Shown here one piece after another: positions 43,846-52,078 of a stretch of 64,000 bases of DNA. The stretch's first letter is position 1, and each line of letters opens with the position of its first letter. The stretch comes from Sinorhizobium chiapasense (GTDB lineage: Bacteria; Pseudomonadota; Alphaproteobacteria; Rhizobiales; Rhizobiaceae): the NCBI RefSeq assembly GCF_036488675.1, contig NZ_CP133148.1:1426001-1490000 (forward strand), read 5' to 3'. The position numbers were made by a program, and so were the translations under genes. Under the pieces are notes generated by a model, which worked only from the letters and a program-made list of their open reading frames with translations, did no database searches and had not been told where the DNA came from.

Positions 43846-44403
43846 CGAAGAACTCTCCTCTTAACCTCGGCCTCCAATCCCAGATTCGTATCATTCACTG
43901 CCTCAGCAATCAACGATCGGGGCCGGAACCTCTTTGACTGTTCGCCTTGGCAGAAACGGCGCGTCGTCGGCCAGATTGTTTCGCAGGGCGCTGCCGTGCG
44001 GCGTCTGACCTTCAATCTGGAAGCGAAGCCAGTTTTGTGCGATACTCTTACGAGAGGGTGTAAGCCAACAAAAGCGATTGCGATAGCATCTCCCTGTGGG
44101 GTCAAAGGCGAGGTTGAGAGCGAGGCCTGGGCTCCCATACCCGACAATCGCACGGATGTCCCAATGCGGCTGGTCACGGTGGCTGTTTCAGGAATTAGCC
44201 GCGAGCGCGCATTCCCACGATTCCTTGCGTCATACCAATGCGTTAGCAGACGGGAGGTCGAATGAGTGGAACAACGTATCTCTTTATTCTGACTTAATTA
44301 GTCTCAGCGATCCAAAGCCAGGTGAAATGCCAGACAATGCGGAGGAATACCGTTCGTCTCGGAGACTCTGGTCATTTTCTTGGCCCCATTGAGGGAGGGA
44401 AAG
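43846..44403. other. Stretch upstream of the sulfatase gene
   Basis: About 560 nt. Open frames of 98-166 codons exist on both strands, but none has a ribosome site or recognisable motif. It may hold remnants of earlier cargo. Confidence 0.35.
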
Positions 44404-46071
44404 ATGACGCGAAGAGCCGGCATCTGCAATCTCATTGCATTTACATGTGCAGCAGCTCTTTGGGGAGGGGGCGCGCAGGCTCAATCCCAAGAGTCGCGAA
44501 AACCCAACATCCTGTTCATCGTATCTGACGACACCGGGTATGGTGACCTTGGCCCCTACGGGGGCGGCGAGGGGCGCGGCATGCCGACGCCCAGCATCGA
44601 TAAGTTGGCAAATGAAGGAATGACCTTCTTTTCGTTTTATGCGCAACCGAGTTGCACTCCTGGTCGTGCGGCTATGCAGACAGGGCGTATCCCCAACCGC
44701 AGCGGCATGACCACGGTTGCCTTCCAAGGCCAGGGGGGCGGGCTGCCAGCGGCGGAATGGACGCTTGCGTCAGTCTTGAAGCGTGGCGGCTATCACACCT
44801 ACTTCACCGGCAAGTGGCATTTGGGCGAAGCCGACTACGCGCTGCCGAATGCGCAGGGCTATGACGAGATGAAGTACGCCGGGCTCTATCATCTCAATGC
44901 CTACACCTATGGAGATCCGACCTGGTTCCCGGATATGGATCCGGAACTAAGGGCGATGTTCCAAAAGGTCACCAAAGGAGCGCTCTCTGGCAAAGCCGGC
45001 GGGCCGGTGACCGAGGACTTCAAAGTGAACGGTCAATATGTCGACACTCCCGTGATCGACGGAAAGCCAGGTGTTGTTGGCGTTCCCTTCTTCGACAGCT
45101 ATGTCGAGAAGGCGGCGATCGAATTCCTCGATGAAGCGGCAAAAACTCCAGATGAGCCGTTCTTCATCAATGTGAACTTCATGAAGGTTCACCAGCCAAA
45201 TATGCCGGCTCCTGAATTCGAGCACAAATCGCTATCGAAGTCGAAATTCGCCGACTCGATAGTGGAACTCGACACACGCATCGGCCGGATCATGGACAAG
45301 CTGCGTGAAACCGGCATGGATCGGAACACCCTTGTCTTCTACACGACCGACAACGGGGCCTGGCAGGACGTCTATCCGGATGCCGGCTACACGCCCTTCC
45401 GTGGCTCAAAAGGTACGCTTCGCGAGGGTGGCAATCGGGTTCCGGCAATCGCGGTGTGGCCCGGCAAGATCAAGCCTAATGCAAAGAACCATGAAATTCT
45501 GGGCGGGCTCGACCTAATGGCGACTTTCGCCTCTGTCGCTGGCGTGCCACTTCCCGACAAGGATCGCGAGGACAAGCCGATCATCTTTGACAGCTATGAC
45601 ATGACGCCAGTTTTGCTGGGGTCTGGGAAATCACCGCGCAAAACGTGGTTCTACTTCACCGAGAACGAACTGTCTCCCGGTGCAGTCCGCGTAGGCAATT
45701 ACAAATTTGTCTTCAATCTGCGCGGTGACGACGGTCGCGCCACGGGTGGCTTGGCGGTTGACTCCAATTTGGGCTGGAAGGGGCCGGAGAGCTACGTTGC
45801 CACTGTTCCGCAGGTGTTTGATCTCTGGCAGGACCCGCAGGAACGCTACGATATCTTTATGAACAACTTCACCGAACGCACGTGGATGGGTGTCGTCATG
45901 GGCGAGGAGATCAAGAAGATCATGGCGACATACGTCGAGTACCCCCCAAGGAAATCTCAAAGCCTGACGTATAACGGCCCCATCACGCTATCGGACTACG
46001 AGAAGTTTGAATGGGCACGAGAGCAACTGGCGAAAGAAGGCATTCGCATTCCCATACCGACAGGGAATTAA
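44404..46071 (+). CDS. Secreted arylsulfatase
   Basis: A 555-aa exported type I sulfatase (alkaline phosphatase superfamily) that releases sulfate from an unknown ester. After a signal peptide (to about residue 27) comes the metal motif NILFIVSDDTGYGDL, then SCTPGRAAMQTG, the C-x-P-x-R signature whose Cys is turned into formylglycine, and GKWHLGE; a later TTDNGAW supplies Asp and Asn. ATG 44404 follows GGGAGGGA. Formylglycine-generating enzyme is not seen in the window. It is island cargo, upstream of the cytochrome gene. Confidence 0.92.
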   Translation: MTRRAGICNLIAFTCAAALWGGGAQAQSQESRKPNILFIVSDDTGYGDLGPYGGGEGRGMPTPSIDKLANEGMTFFSFYAQPSCTPGRAAMQTGRIPNRSGMTTVAFQGQGGGLPAAEWTLASVLKRGGYHTYFTGKWHLGEADYALPNAQGYDEMKYAGLYHLNAYTYGDPTWFPDMDPELRAMFQKVTKGALSGKAGGPVTEDFKVNGQYVDTPVIDGKPGVVGVPFFDSYVEKAAIEFLDEAAKTPDEPFFINVNFMKVHQPNMPAPEFEHKSLSKSKFADSIVELDTRIGRIMDKLRETGMDRNTLVFYTTDNGAWQDVYPDAGYTPFRGSKGTLREGGNRVPAIAVWPGKIKPNAKNHEILGGLDLMATFASVAGVPLPDKDREDKPIIFDSYDMTPVLLGSGKSPRKTWFYFTENELSPGAVRVGNYKFVFNLRGDDGRATGGLAVDSNLGWKGPESYVATVPQVFDLWQDPQERYDIFMNNFTERTWMGVVMGEEIKKIMATYVEYPPRKSQSLTYNGPITLSDYEKFEWAREQLAKEGIRIPIPTGN

Positions 46072-46093
46072 CCATGGCAGGAGTGGCCCGATC

Positions 46094-46311
46094 GTGAGTG
46101 AGGGCCGCTTTGCTCTAGGTCACGCTGCGCGCGGCGGCTTCGGTGGTGTCGCAATGGCCGGCGGCGCCGGCTTTCATGCGCCGGTCTGGCATGGCGGCTG
46201 GTACGCCCATCCCGCGTCTATTACGGCGCGGGCATCGCCACCGGCGCTGTGATTGGCGCGGCGACTGCCTCGGCCGCTCGGCCGTATTACCCCTATCCTC
46301 CGTGTTATTAG
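46094..46311 (+). pseudogene. Frameshifted small secreted-protein gene
   Basis: One frame gives GGFGGVAMAGGAGFHAPVWHGGWYAHP, then after a shift the next frame continues VYYGAGIATGAVIGAATASA with the end YYPYPPCY and a stop at 46309-46311. The two halves make one continuous protein of a Gly/Tyr-rich type common in rhizobia if one base is allowed for near 46210. No proper start codon precedes it, so the 5' end also seems lost. Confidence 0.6.
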
Positions 46312-46323
46312 GGCCCGTTAACA

Positions 46324-46440
46324 CTACAGGATGAGATGAACGAGGCGAGATGTAGCAAGGCTCTTAAGGTCCACGTCGAGCTTTTCGAAACGCGGGAAGA
46401 TGCGTTTGTTGCCCTTGAGCTTGCGGATGAGCCGTTGCGG
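46324..46440 (-). mobile_element. Possible IS5-type transposase 3' remnant
   Basis: On the minus strand the frame reads RKLKGNKRIFPRFEKLDVDL and ends SRLVHLIL-stop, resembling the last helix region of IS5-family transposases (KxxRRxxTRxDK). The upstream part of the gene is absent and GGGCCCGTTAACAC follows the stop, like a terminal repeat. Short and unconfirmed. Confidence 0.35.
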
Positions 46441-46535
46441 CGCTTCAATGGATGAACAGTCACCGACATGAAATTTGGATGGAAAGAGATATTCGCTCTG
46501 TATAGATCGGGTTGCATCCGGGCGGAGGTGTGACG

Positions 46536-48809
46536 GTGATCAGAGCATGGTCCACGAACGTAAGAGATGCGCTCGTCGCCTTTCTTCTCCCCTTTGCCAC
46601 CCTTGCCACGACAGTGGCCGCGGAGACCCGCTCGGTGTGGCCCGATCCGCTGGTCGCTCCTCACGTCGGGTTCGCTGACGAGACGATTTGCGCTTCCTGT
46701 CACGCTGAGCAGACAGCCGCGTTTGCAAGGTCCGACCATGCCAAGGCAATGGCCGTCGCCGATGAAACAACGGTGCGCGCCAGCTTCGACGACACCCGGT
46801 TCGAGCACGATGGCGTCGAGACCCGCTTTTTCAAGCGAGACAACCGCTTCTTCGTCCGCACCGAGGGATCCGACGGCGCGCTTTCCGATTTCGAGGTCAA
46901 ATACACTTTTGGATACCACCCGTTGCAACAATACTTGGTCGATATCGGTGGCGGCCGGTTGCAGGCGCTGGACATCGCCTGGGATGCCGCAAAGGAAGAG
47001 TGGATCTGGCTCGGCAAGGGCAGCGCTCCCAAGCCCGGATCGACCTACCATTGGACCGGACCATTCTATCGTTGGAACCGCACCTGCATCGACTGTCATT
47101 CCACCGATGCGCGCAACAATTTCCAGCCAGAGACAGGCAAATACAAATCGACCTATGTAGCGACCAGCGTCGGGTGCCAGTCCTGTCATGGCGGCGGTGC
47201 CCGCCATGTGAATTGGGCGCAAAACCCGTCGATGGGCTCGGCAGCGCAGTCCGGAGCTGTCATGCCAAAGGGTGATGCGGGTACCTGCTACGCCTGCCAC
47301 TCGCGACGCATCAAGCTTCTCGACGGTTTTGGGCCTGGAAAGGCCTATCTTGATTACTTCTCGCCAGCCCTGATGCGACAGGACCTGTATTTCCCCGACG
47401 GCCAGATCCTGGACGAGGTGTTTGAATACGGCTCCTTCCAGCAGAGCAAGATGGCCAGAGCGGGCGTGGTCTGCGTCGACTGCCACGATGCCCATGCTGG
47501 CACGGTGCGTGCGGAGGCAAACGCCCTGTGCACGCAATGCCACGCCGAGCCGGGATCGCGGCGATTTGCCGGCTACGACCCAACGGGTGCGTTCGACACG
47601 ATTGCCCATACGCGTCATCCAACGGGATCGGAGGGCGCGCAGTGCGTGAATTGCCACATGCCGCAACGAACCTACATGAAAGTCGATCCACGTCGGGACC
47701 ATTCCTTCGTCGTTCCTCGCCCCGACCTCTCGGAAAGGTACGGCATTCCAAACGCATGCACCTCGTGCCACGAAGGCAAGACTAACAGCTGGGCGGCCGC
47801 GCAGATGGACGCGTGGTATGGCAAGACGTGGCGCGATCGTCCGACGGTGGCCCATGCGTTCGCGTCCGCAGCCAAGGGCGATCGATCATCGGTCGAAGCC
47901 CTGCGGAACTTCCTGGCGGACCGGAAACAGTCGGGGTTCGTCAGAGCCAGCGCGGTTGCCGAGATTGCGCGGGTCGCTGGATCGGCGTCAGCCCCTGACG
48001 TCAAGGCGGCCGCGACAGACCATGATGCACTCGTCAGGTTGGGGGCTGCCGAGGCCGCGACCAACCTGCCGCCGGACTTTCGGCTCGACGCAATCGGCGT
48101 CCTGCTCGAGGACCAAGCTCGGGCGGTACGTGTGGCGGCTGCCACCGCGCTCGCCGGAACGCAGTTGGAACTGCTCGGAAACGAGCGGCGTGCCTTCGGC
48201 AAAGCCGCCGACGATCTGAAGGCTTACGCCGAAGCGAATGCCGACGTCGCTGAGGTGCAAGGCAGGTACGGACTGTTCCTGTCTGGGCAGGGGCGCGTTG
48301 ATGAAGCCGAAAAGGTCCTTCTGCAGGCTATCGTGCTCGATCCGACGCTTGCAGGTTCCCACGTCAACCTTGCAGAACATTATCGCCTCGCCGGCCAGAA
48401 TGACAAATCAGAACGTGCATATGCCGCGGCAGTCAGGAGCCTGCCCGACAACGCCGATCTGCGGTACGGGCACGGGCTGGCACTCGTTCGCACGAAGGTA
48501 ATGACCGAAGCGATCGAAGAACTCGAAGCAGCTCTTCGCCTTGAGCCCAGCGACGCTCGGTATCGAACGACACTTGCACTTGCCCTCGATGCGGTAGGTC
48601 GGACGGAGGAGGCGTACGCACTGCTGGACAAAATCATCGTCGATCGGACGGAAGACCCCGACCTCATGGGCACCGCGATCGGATTGGCGTTGAAGCTCGG
48701 ACGCCACGGCGAAGCTCTGACGATCACAGAGCGGCTCGCAAGGCTGCAACCGGACAACTCGAAAGTGGCTGCGCTCTTAGCGCGACTCCGCAATGCTTTG
48801 GGGAAGTAA
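46536..48809 (+). CDS. Predicted octaheme cytochrome c with HEAT/TPR-like C-terminal region
   Basis: A 757-aa exported protein. The N-terminal 30 residues are a signal peptide. Eight CxxCH heme sites follow: CASCH (about 52), CIDCH, CQSCH, CYACH, CVDCH, CTQCH, CVNCH and CTSCH (about 408), the seventh within CVNCHMPQRTYMKVDPRRDH. Residues 450-570 look like HEAT repeats and 590-740 like four TPR units (EAEKVLLQAIVLDP...). Periplasmic electron transfer is likely; donor and acceptor are unknown. No CxxCK catalytic heme is seen. GTG 46536 has GGAGG seven bases ahead. Confidence 0.87.
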   Translation: MIRAWSTNVRDALVAFLLPFATLATTVAAETRSVWPDPLVAPHVGFADETICASCHAEQTAAFARSDHAKAMAVADETTVRASFDDTRFEHDGVETRFFKRDNRFFVRTEGSDGALSDFEVKYTFGYHPLQQYLVDIGGGRLQALDIAWDAAKEEWIWLGKGSAPKPGSTYHWTGPFYRWNRTCIDCHSTDARNNFQPETGKYKSTYVATSVGCQSCHGGGARHVNWAQNPSMGSAAQSGAVMPKGDAGTCYACHSRRIKLLDGFGPGKAYLDYFSPALMRQDLYFPDGQILDEVFEYGSFQQSKMARAGVVCVDCHDAHAGTVRAEANALCTQCHAEPGSRRFAGYDPTGAFDTIAHTRHPTGSEGAQCVNCHMPQRTYMKVDPRRDHSFVVPRPDLSERYGIPNACTSCHEGKTNSWAAAQMDAWYGKTWRDRPTVAHAFASAAKGDRSSVEALRNFLADRKQSGFVRASAVAEIARVAGSASAPDVKAAATDHDALVRLGAAEAATNLPPDFRLDAIGVLLEDQARAVRVAAATALAGTQLELLGNERRAFGKAADDLKAYAEANADVAEVQGRYGLFLSGQGRVDEAEKVLLQAIVLDPTLAGSHVNLAEHYRLAGQNDKSERAYAAAVRSLPDNADLRYGHGLALVRTKVMTEAIEELEAALRLEPSDARYRTTLALALDAVGRTEEAYALLDKIIVDRTEDPDLMGTAIGLALKLGRHGEALTITERLARLQPDNSKVAALLARLRNALGK

Positions 48810-48938
48810 AGCGATACGTCTCAGGCGCGAGGTCTGCTTTGGCCGACACCAGATATCCACGAGCGACCGCAACGGGTCGAAACCGGTATTTCGGCTCCGG
48901 TACCAAGCGTCAGATTTTTCACACTAGAGGTTTCGACG

Positions 48939-49154
48939 TTAGGTCTTTAGGTTACGGATAACAATGCGCTCACCTTTGCAGAGAATACATTGGCCACGTT
49001 CCCGCTCAAAATCGCTAGTTGTTCCAAGAGCACCGGTAATCTGGGCTGAATGCGCATGAGAATTGAATTTCATTGCAAGGCAAATGCACTTGTCGCACAC
49101 AGCATTCGGGAAATGGGATGTAATGAAATCGTTTACCCGTTGAGCAACCAGCAT
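48939..49154 (-). CDS. Small Cys-rich protein with two CxxC motifs
   Basis: A 71-aa protein with VCDKCICLAM near residue 19 and GQCILCKGER near residue 55, a layout expected of a zinc-binding fold, joined by a helix that includes SAQITGALGTTSDF. Similar small proteins are common in rhizobial accessory regions; function unknown. ATG 49154 has GAGG and AGGA upstream. It is divergent from the next gene, toward attR. Confidence 0.6.
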   Translation of the reverse strand: MLVAQRVNDFITSHFPNAVCDKCICLAMKFNSHAHSAQITGALGTTSDFERERGQCILCKGERIVIRNLKT

Positions 49155-49263
49155 AAATCCTAAACCTCAACTTTATTTGTTGCGGCAACCTTCTCGAAAG
49201 ATCCCTTATTTAGCGACTTCATGCTAAAGTTGCCACAAGATTTCGGCAAAATCTGAGGTGGAC

Positions 49264-49869
49264 GTGGGCGGCGTGGGATCGGGAAATCAATGGCGATGGA
49301 GTTCGCGTGCAACATGCGAAGCCAGCTTACGTATCGATATCCGCTACATGCGCGAACAGGGGATGTTGCGACCCGGCTCGCAAGGAACACTGTCCTGGTC
49401 CCGTGGCGGTGAACAGACCGGATGGATAGGATACAAGGTTCACGCGGAAACTCTGGAACTCGATTACAGAACGAGGCCGGCGGGTGGCGACTGGGTGCCG
49501 GTAAACGAACATATTTGGTTTGAGCGCTTAGAACAGCCGTTCGGGGGCTCGCGCCTATTCCTGAGTTGCCCACGCTGTCAGCGGCGTTGTCTGGTGGTTT
49601 ATGGCGGTTGTCACTTCCGGTGCCGTAAGTGCTCGGGCCTAGCCTATGCTTCGCAAAACGAGGACGCATCCGGTCGTGCAATGTCCAAAGCGCAAAAGAT
49701 ACGAAAGAAACTTGGATGCGATGGCGGGTTTGACGATCCGTTTCCACCGAAGCCAAAGGGCATGCACTGGGCGACCTACGATCGAATGGAACGGGAATGC
49801 TCTGCTTATGAGGATAGAATCGCTGTCGAGCTGACAGGAATGATATTGCGGATGGGTAGATCATTGTAG
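49264..49869 (+). CDS. Zinc-ribbon hypothetical protein of mobile elements
   Basis: A 201-aa protein starting VGGVGSGNQWRW, a start seen in a family of island-borne proteins. The centre has LSCPRCQRRCLVVYGG and HFRCRKCSGLAYASQ, together two CxxC pairs forming a zinc ribbon; the C-terminal 60 residues are charged helices. GTG 49264 with GAGG five bases ahead is preferred to the GTG at 49258, which overlaps that site. Last gene before attR; role unknown. Confidence 0.75.
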   Translation: MGGVGSGNQWRWSSRATCEASLRIDIRYMREQGMLRPGSQGTLSWSRGGEQTGWIGYKVHAETLELDYRTRPAGGDWVPVNEHIWFERLEQPFGGSRLFLSCPRCQRRCLVVYGGCHFRCRKCSGLAYASQNEDASGRAMSKAQKIRKKLGCDGGFDDPFPPKPKGMHWATYDRMERECSAYEDRIAVELTGMILRMGRSL

Positions 49870-49898
49870 CGAAAGCCAGCACCAAACTTTTGCAAGTT

Positions 49899-49916
49899 GC
49901 TTACTATGTGCTTGCT
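49899..49916. repeat. Island end repeat, right (possible integrase arm site)
   Basis: GCTTACTATGTGCTTGCT, followed by another ATGTG, forming an 11-bp tandem. One mismatch against 40285-40302. It lies 48 nt inside attR. Confidence 0.6.
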
Positions 49917-49963
49917 ATGTGAAAATCAGCCAGCGGAAACGTCCGATAAGTGCTTGATTTTTA

Positions 49964-50009
49964 TGGTGAGCGCGCAGGGATTCGAACCCTGGACCTACTG
50001 ATTAAAAGT
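49964..50009. repeat. attR: 46-bp direct repeat within tRNA-Lys
   Basis: Identical to 40120-40165 and covers the CCA end, T-arm, variable region and anticodon 3' strand of tRNA-Lys, so integration restores a whole tRNA. Confidence 0.95.
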
Positions 50010-50039
50010 CAGTTGCTCTACCGACTGAGCTACGCGCTC
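49964..50039 (-). tRNA. tRNA-Lys (UUU), integration target
   Basis: A 76-nt tRNA: acceptor GAGCGCG/CGCGCTC, anticodon stem CTGA/TCAG with loop CTTTTAA (UUU), T-loop TTCGAAT, encoded CCA. It is the only full-length copy; the 3' part is duplicated at 40120. Confidence 0.95.
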
Positions 50040-50341
50040 CCGCGCCGCGGCCGCGAAGCCCGGCGGAAGTGGGCGGACATATGCACGCGAGCCCGGCTGC
50101 GGTCAACCTAAAAAATGCAGTTGCACATGCTTATGCATCAGGAGCAAAGCGATCGCAAATCGAGAATGCGGCCGATTCGCATATATGGCGTGGCTGCACG
50201 CCGCGGAGCCTGCTTCCATTGATCAGCTTTCCGGTCAGAGGCCGGACGCGTGCGGCAAAATGATCGCCAAAAGGTGATTGGTTTCACTGTATACGTATAC
50301 GTATAGAAAGGGCGATATGCCGAGTGCCGGAGTTCTAGCCG
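50040..50341. other. Intergenic region between tRNA-Lys and ccdA
   Basis: About 300 nt of chromosomal flank. It holds the tRNA-Lys promoter and, at 50290-50305, a perfect 16-bp palindrome TATACGTATACGTATA 37 nt before ccdA. Confidence 0.5.
50290..50305. promoter_or_regulatory. 16-bp palindrome upstream of ccdA
   Basis: TATACGTATACGTATA equals its own reverse complement. Its position 37-52 nt before the start suggests an operator, or a -10 area, but no regulator is known to me for it. Confidence 0.4.
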
Positions 50342-51088
50342 TTGTCGATTGCCGATATTTCCATCTGGACCGCCATCCTTGCAGGCGCTCTGTCCTTTCT
50401 TTCGCCCTGCGTGCTGCCACTTGTCCCACCCTACCTCTGCTATATGGCCGGGGTCTCCGTTGACCAGTTTCGCGGTGGTGACGCCGTCGCGATTGCCAGC
50501 ACCCGGCGCGCCGTGCTGCCCGCAGCATTGTTCTTCACGCTCGGATTTGCGACTGTCTTCGTGGCGCTTGGGGCGGGCGCCTCGTCGGTCGGCTTGCTGT
50601 TGCGGCAGTATATCGATCTGCTGTCGCGCATCGGCGGCATCATCATCATCGTCATGGGGTTGCATTTCCTCGGCGTCTTCCGCATCGGACTGCTTGCCCG
50701 CGAGGCGCGCTTTCAGGGCGGCGGCAAGCCCGCGACATTGTCCGGCGCCTATATCATGGGCCTGGCCTTCGCCTTCGGCTGGACACCCTGCATCGGTCCT
50801 GTTCTCGGTACCATTCTCGGGGTCGCTGCGGCGCGCGACACCGTAAGCGACGGGGCACTGCTATTGGCGATCTATTCGCTCGGCCTTGCCGTACCGTTCT
50901 GGATCGCGGCCGGTTTTTCCGGGGCGTTCATGCAGTTTCTCTCACGCTTCAAACGCCATCTCGGTCTCGTTGAAAAACTGATGGGCGCACTGCTCGTCGC
51001 CGCCGGGCTTGCTTTCCTTTTCGGCTTCATCAGCGCGGTGGCGATCTGGTTCCAGCAGACCTTCCCTGTCCTATCGCAAATCGGGTAA
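50342..51088 (+). CDS. ccdA: CcdA, cytochrome c biogenesis thiol transporter
   Basis: A 248-aa six-helix inner membrane protein that carries reducing power from cytosolic thioredoxin to the periplasm. Both redox cysteines are in place: LSFLSPCVLPLVPP in helix 1 and GWTPCIGPVLG in helix 4. It lacks the DsbD periplasmic domains, so it is the stand-alone CcdA. The start is TTG at 50342, with GGAG about 9 nt ahead; no usable ATG is near. Its role in cytochrome c maturation would also serve the octaheme protein next door, though that is inference. Confidence 0.93.
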   Translation: MSIADISIWTAILAGALSFLSPCVLPLVPPYLCYMAGVSVDQFRGGDAVAIASTRRAVLPAALFFTLGFATVFVALGAGASSVGLLLRQYIDLLSRIGGIIIIVMGLHFLGVFRIGLLAREARFQGGGKPATLSGAYIMGLAFAFGWTPCIGPVLGTILGVAAARDTVSDGALLLAIYSLGLAVPFWIAAGFSGAFMQFLSRFKRHLGLVEKLMGALLVAAGLAFLFGFISAVAIWFQQTFPVLSQIG

Positions 51089-51115
51089 GCACGGGCACGG
51101 ACAGGGGGAGGGGAC

Positions 51116-52078
51116 ATGACGGAAATTGCAGGCCTCGTGCTGCCGTTTTTCGGGCTGATCTTTCTCGGCTATCTCACTGCACGCCTTGTCGATCATCCCG
51201 GCGAAGCGATGGGCTGGCTGAACACGTTCATCGTCTACCTGGCCTTGCCGGCGCTCTTCTTCAAGCTGGTCTCGCGCACACCTGTCGAAGAGCTGACGCG
51301 CGCAGACTTTATCCTGACCAGTGTCGGGACGACCTATGTCGTCTTTGCCCTGATCTTCTCGGTCGGCCTGCTTCTGCGCCGGAACACCGTCGCGGAGGCG
51401 ACGATCCAGGGATTTGCCGCGGCCTATGGCAACATCGGATACATGGGACCGGGGCTGGCGCTGCTTGCGCTCGGTGAGGCCGCGGCCGTTCCCGTCGCGC
51501 TGATCTTCTGCTTCGAGAATGCGGCGCACTTTACCGTTGCGCCGGCAATGATGGCGGCTACGGGTGGTCGTAAGGAGCCGCCCGTGGTTCTCGCGCTCGG
51601 CATTATGCGGAGGATCGCGCTGCATCCCTTCATTCTGTCGACATTGGCCGGTGTCGTCGCGGCGTTCCTTGCAATACAGCCTGCAGTGCCCTTTCAGCGG
51701 CTGATCGATTATCTGGCGCAGGCGGCCGCTCCTTGCGCGCTGTTTGCCATGGGCGTTACGCTTGCGCTGCGGCCGATCAAGCGGATCCCCGTCGAACTCG
51801 GCTACATCGTACCGGTGAAGCTCGTCCTTCACCCGGTGATGATGTATGTCGCGCTCAGCCTCGGCGGTGGCTATGATCCTATCTGGGTGCAGACGGCTGT
51901 GCTACTCGCATCGCTGCCGACGGCAACGAACGTCTTCGTAATCGCCCACCAGTATCACGTCTGGCAGGAGCGCGCCTCGGCGACAATCCTCATTACGACG
52001 CTGCTTTCGGTCGCGACCGTAACCGGCCTGCTTTTTCTGATCCGGTCAGGCGCTCTTCCGGCTGATGTTTTCCCGTAG
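51116..52078 (+). CDS. AEC-family transporter
   Basis: A 320-aa ten-helix membrane protein of the auxin efflux carrier (AEC) family, which in bacteria includes malonate and other organic anion exporters. The family's central GNIGYMGPGLALLALGE and the C-terminal ASLPTATNVFVIAHQY motifs are present. It starts 28 nt after ccdA. Its 3' end overlaps the next gene by 33 bp in convergent orientation. Substrate not determinable. Confidence 0.9.
   Translation: MTEIAGLVLPFFGLIFLGYLTARLVDHPGEAMGWLNTFIVYLALPALFFKLVSRTPVEELTRADFILTSVGTTYVVFALIFSVGLLLRRNTVAEATIQGFAAAYGNIGYMGPGLALLALGEAAAVPVALIFCFENAAHFTVAPAMMAATGGRKEPPVVLALGIMRRIALHPFILSTLAGVVAAFLAIQPAVPFQRLIDYLAQAAAPCALFAMGVTLALRPIKRIPVELGYIVPVKLVLHPVMMYVALSLGGGYDPIWVQTAVLLASLPTATNVFVIAHQYHVWQERASATILITTLLSVATVTGLLFLIRSGALPADVFP

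Larger units (their letters stand above)
40120..50009. mobile_element. Integrated genomic island in tRNA-Lys
   Basis: A 9.9-kb element between 46-bp direct repeats, with the integrase gene next to the left repeat and the intact tRNA-Lys at the right. It carries int, an AlpA-like gene, a primase-polymerase gene, a sulfatase, a frameshifted small gene, a transposase scrap, an octaheme cytochrome gene and two small Cys-rich genes. No conjugation, capsid or restriction genes are seen. The int-alpA-primase order resembles integrative or satellite-type elements; the cargo is metabolic. Confidence 0.93.

Noticed and set aside
43842..44177. 111-codon minus-strand frame in the island
   Set aside because: No ribosome site, no domain recognised, and it overlaps the signal peptide start of a better gene.
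46308..47855. 515-codon open frame on the minus strand
   Set aside because: It is antisense to the octaheme cytochrome gene, which has eight CxxCH motifs; the minus frame shows no fold or ribosome site and is a GC-skew shadow.
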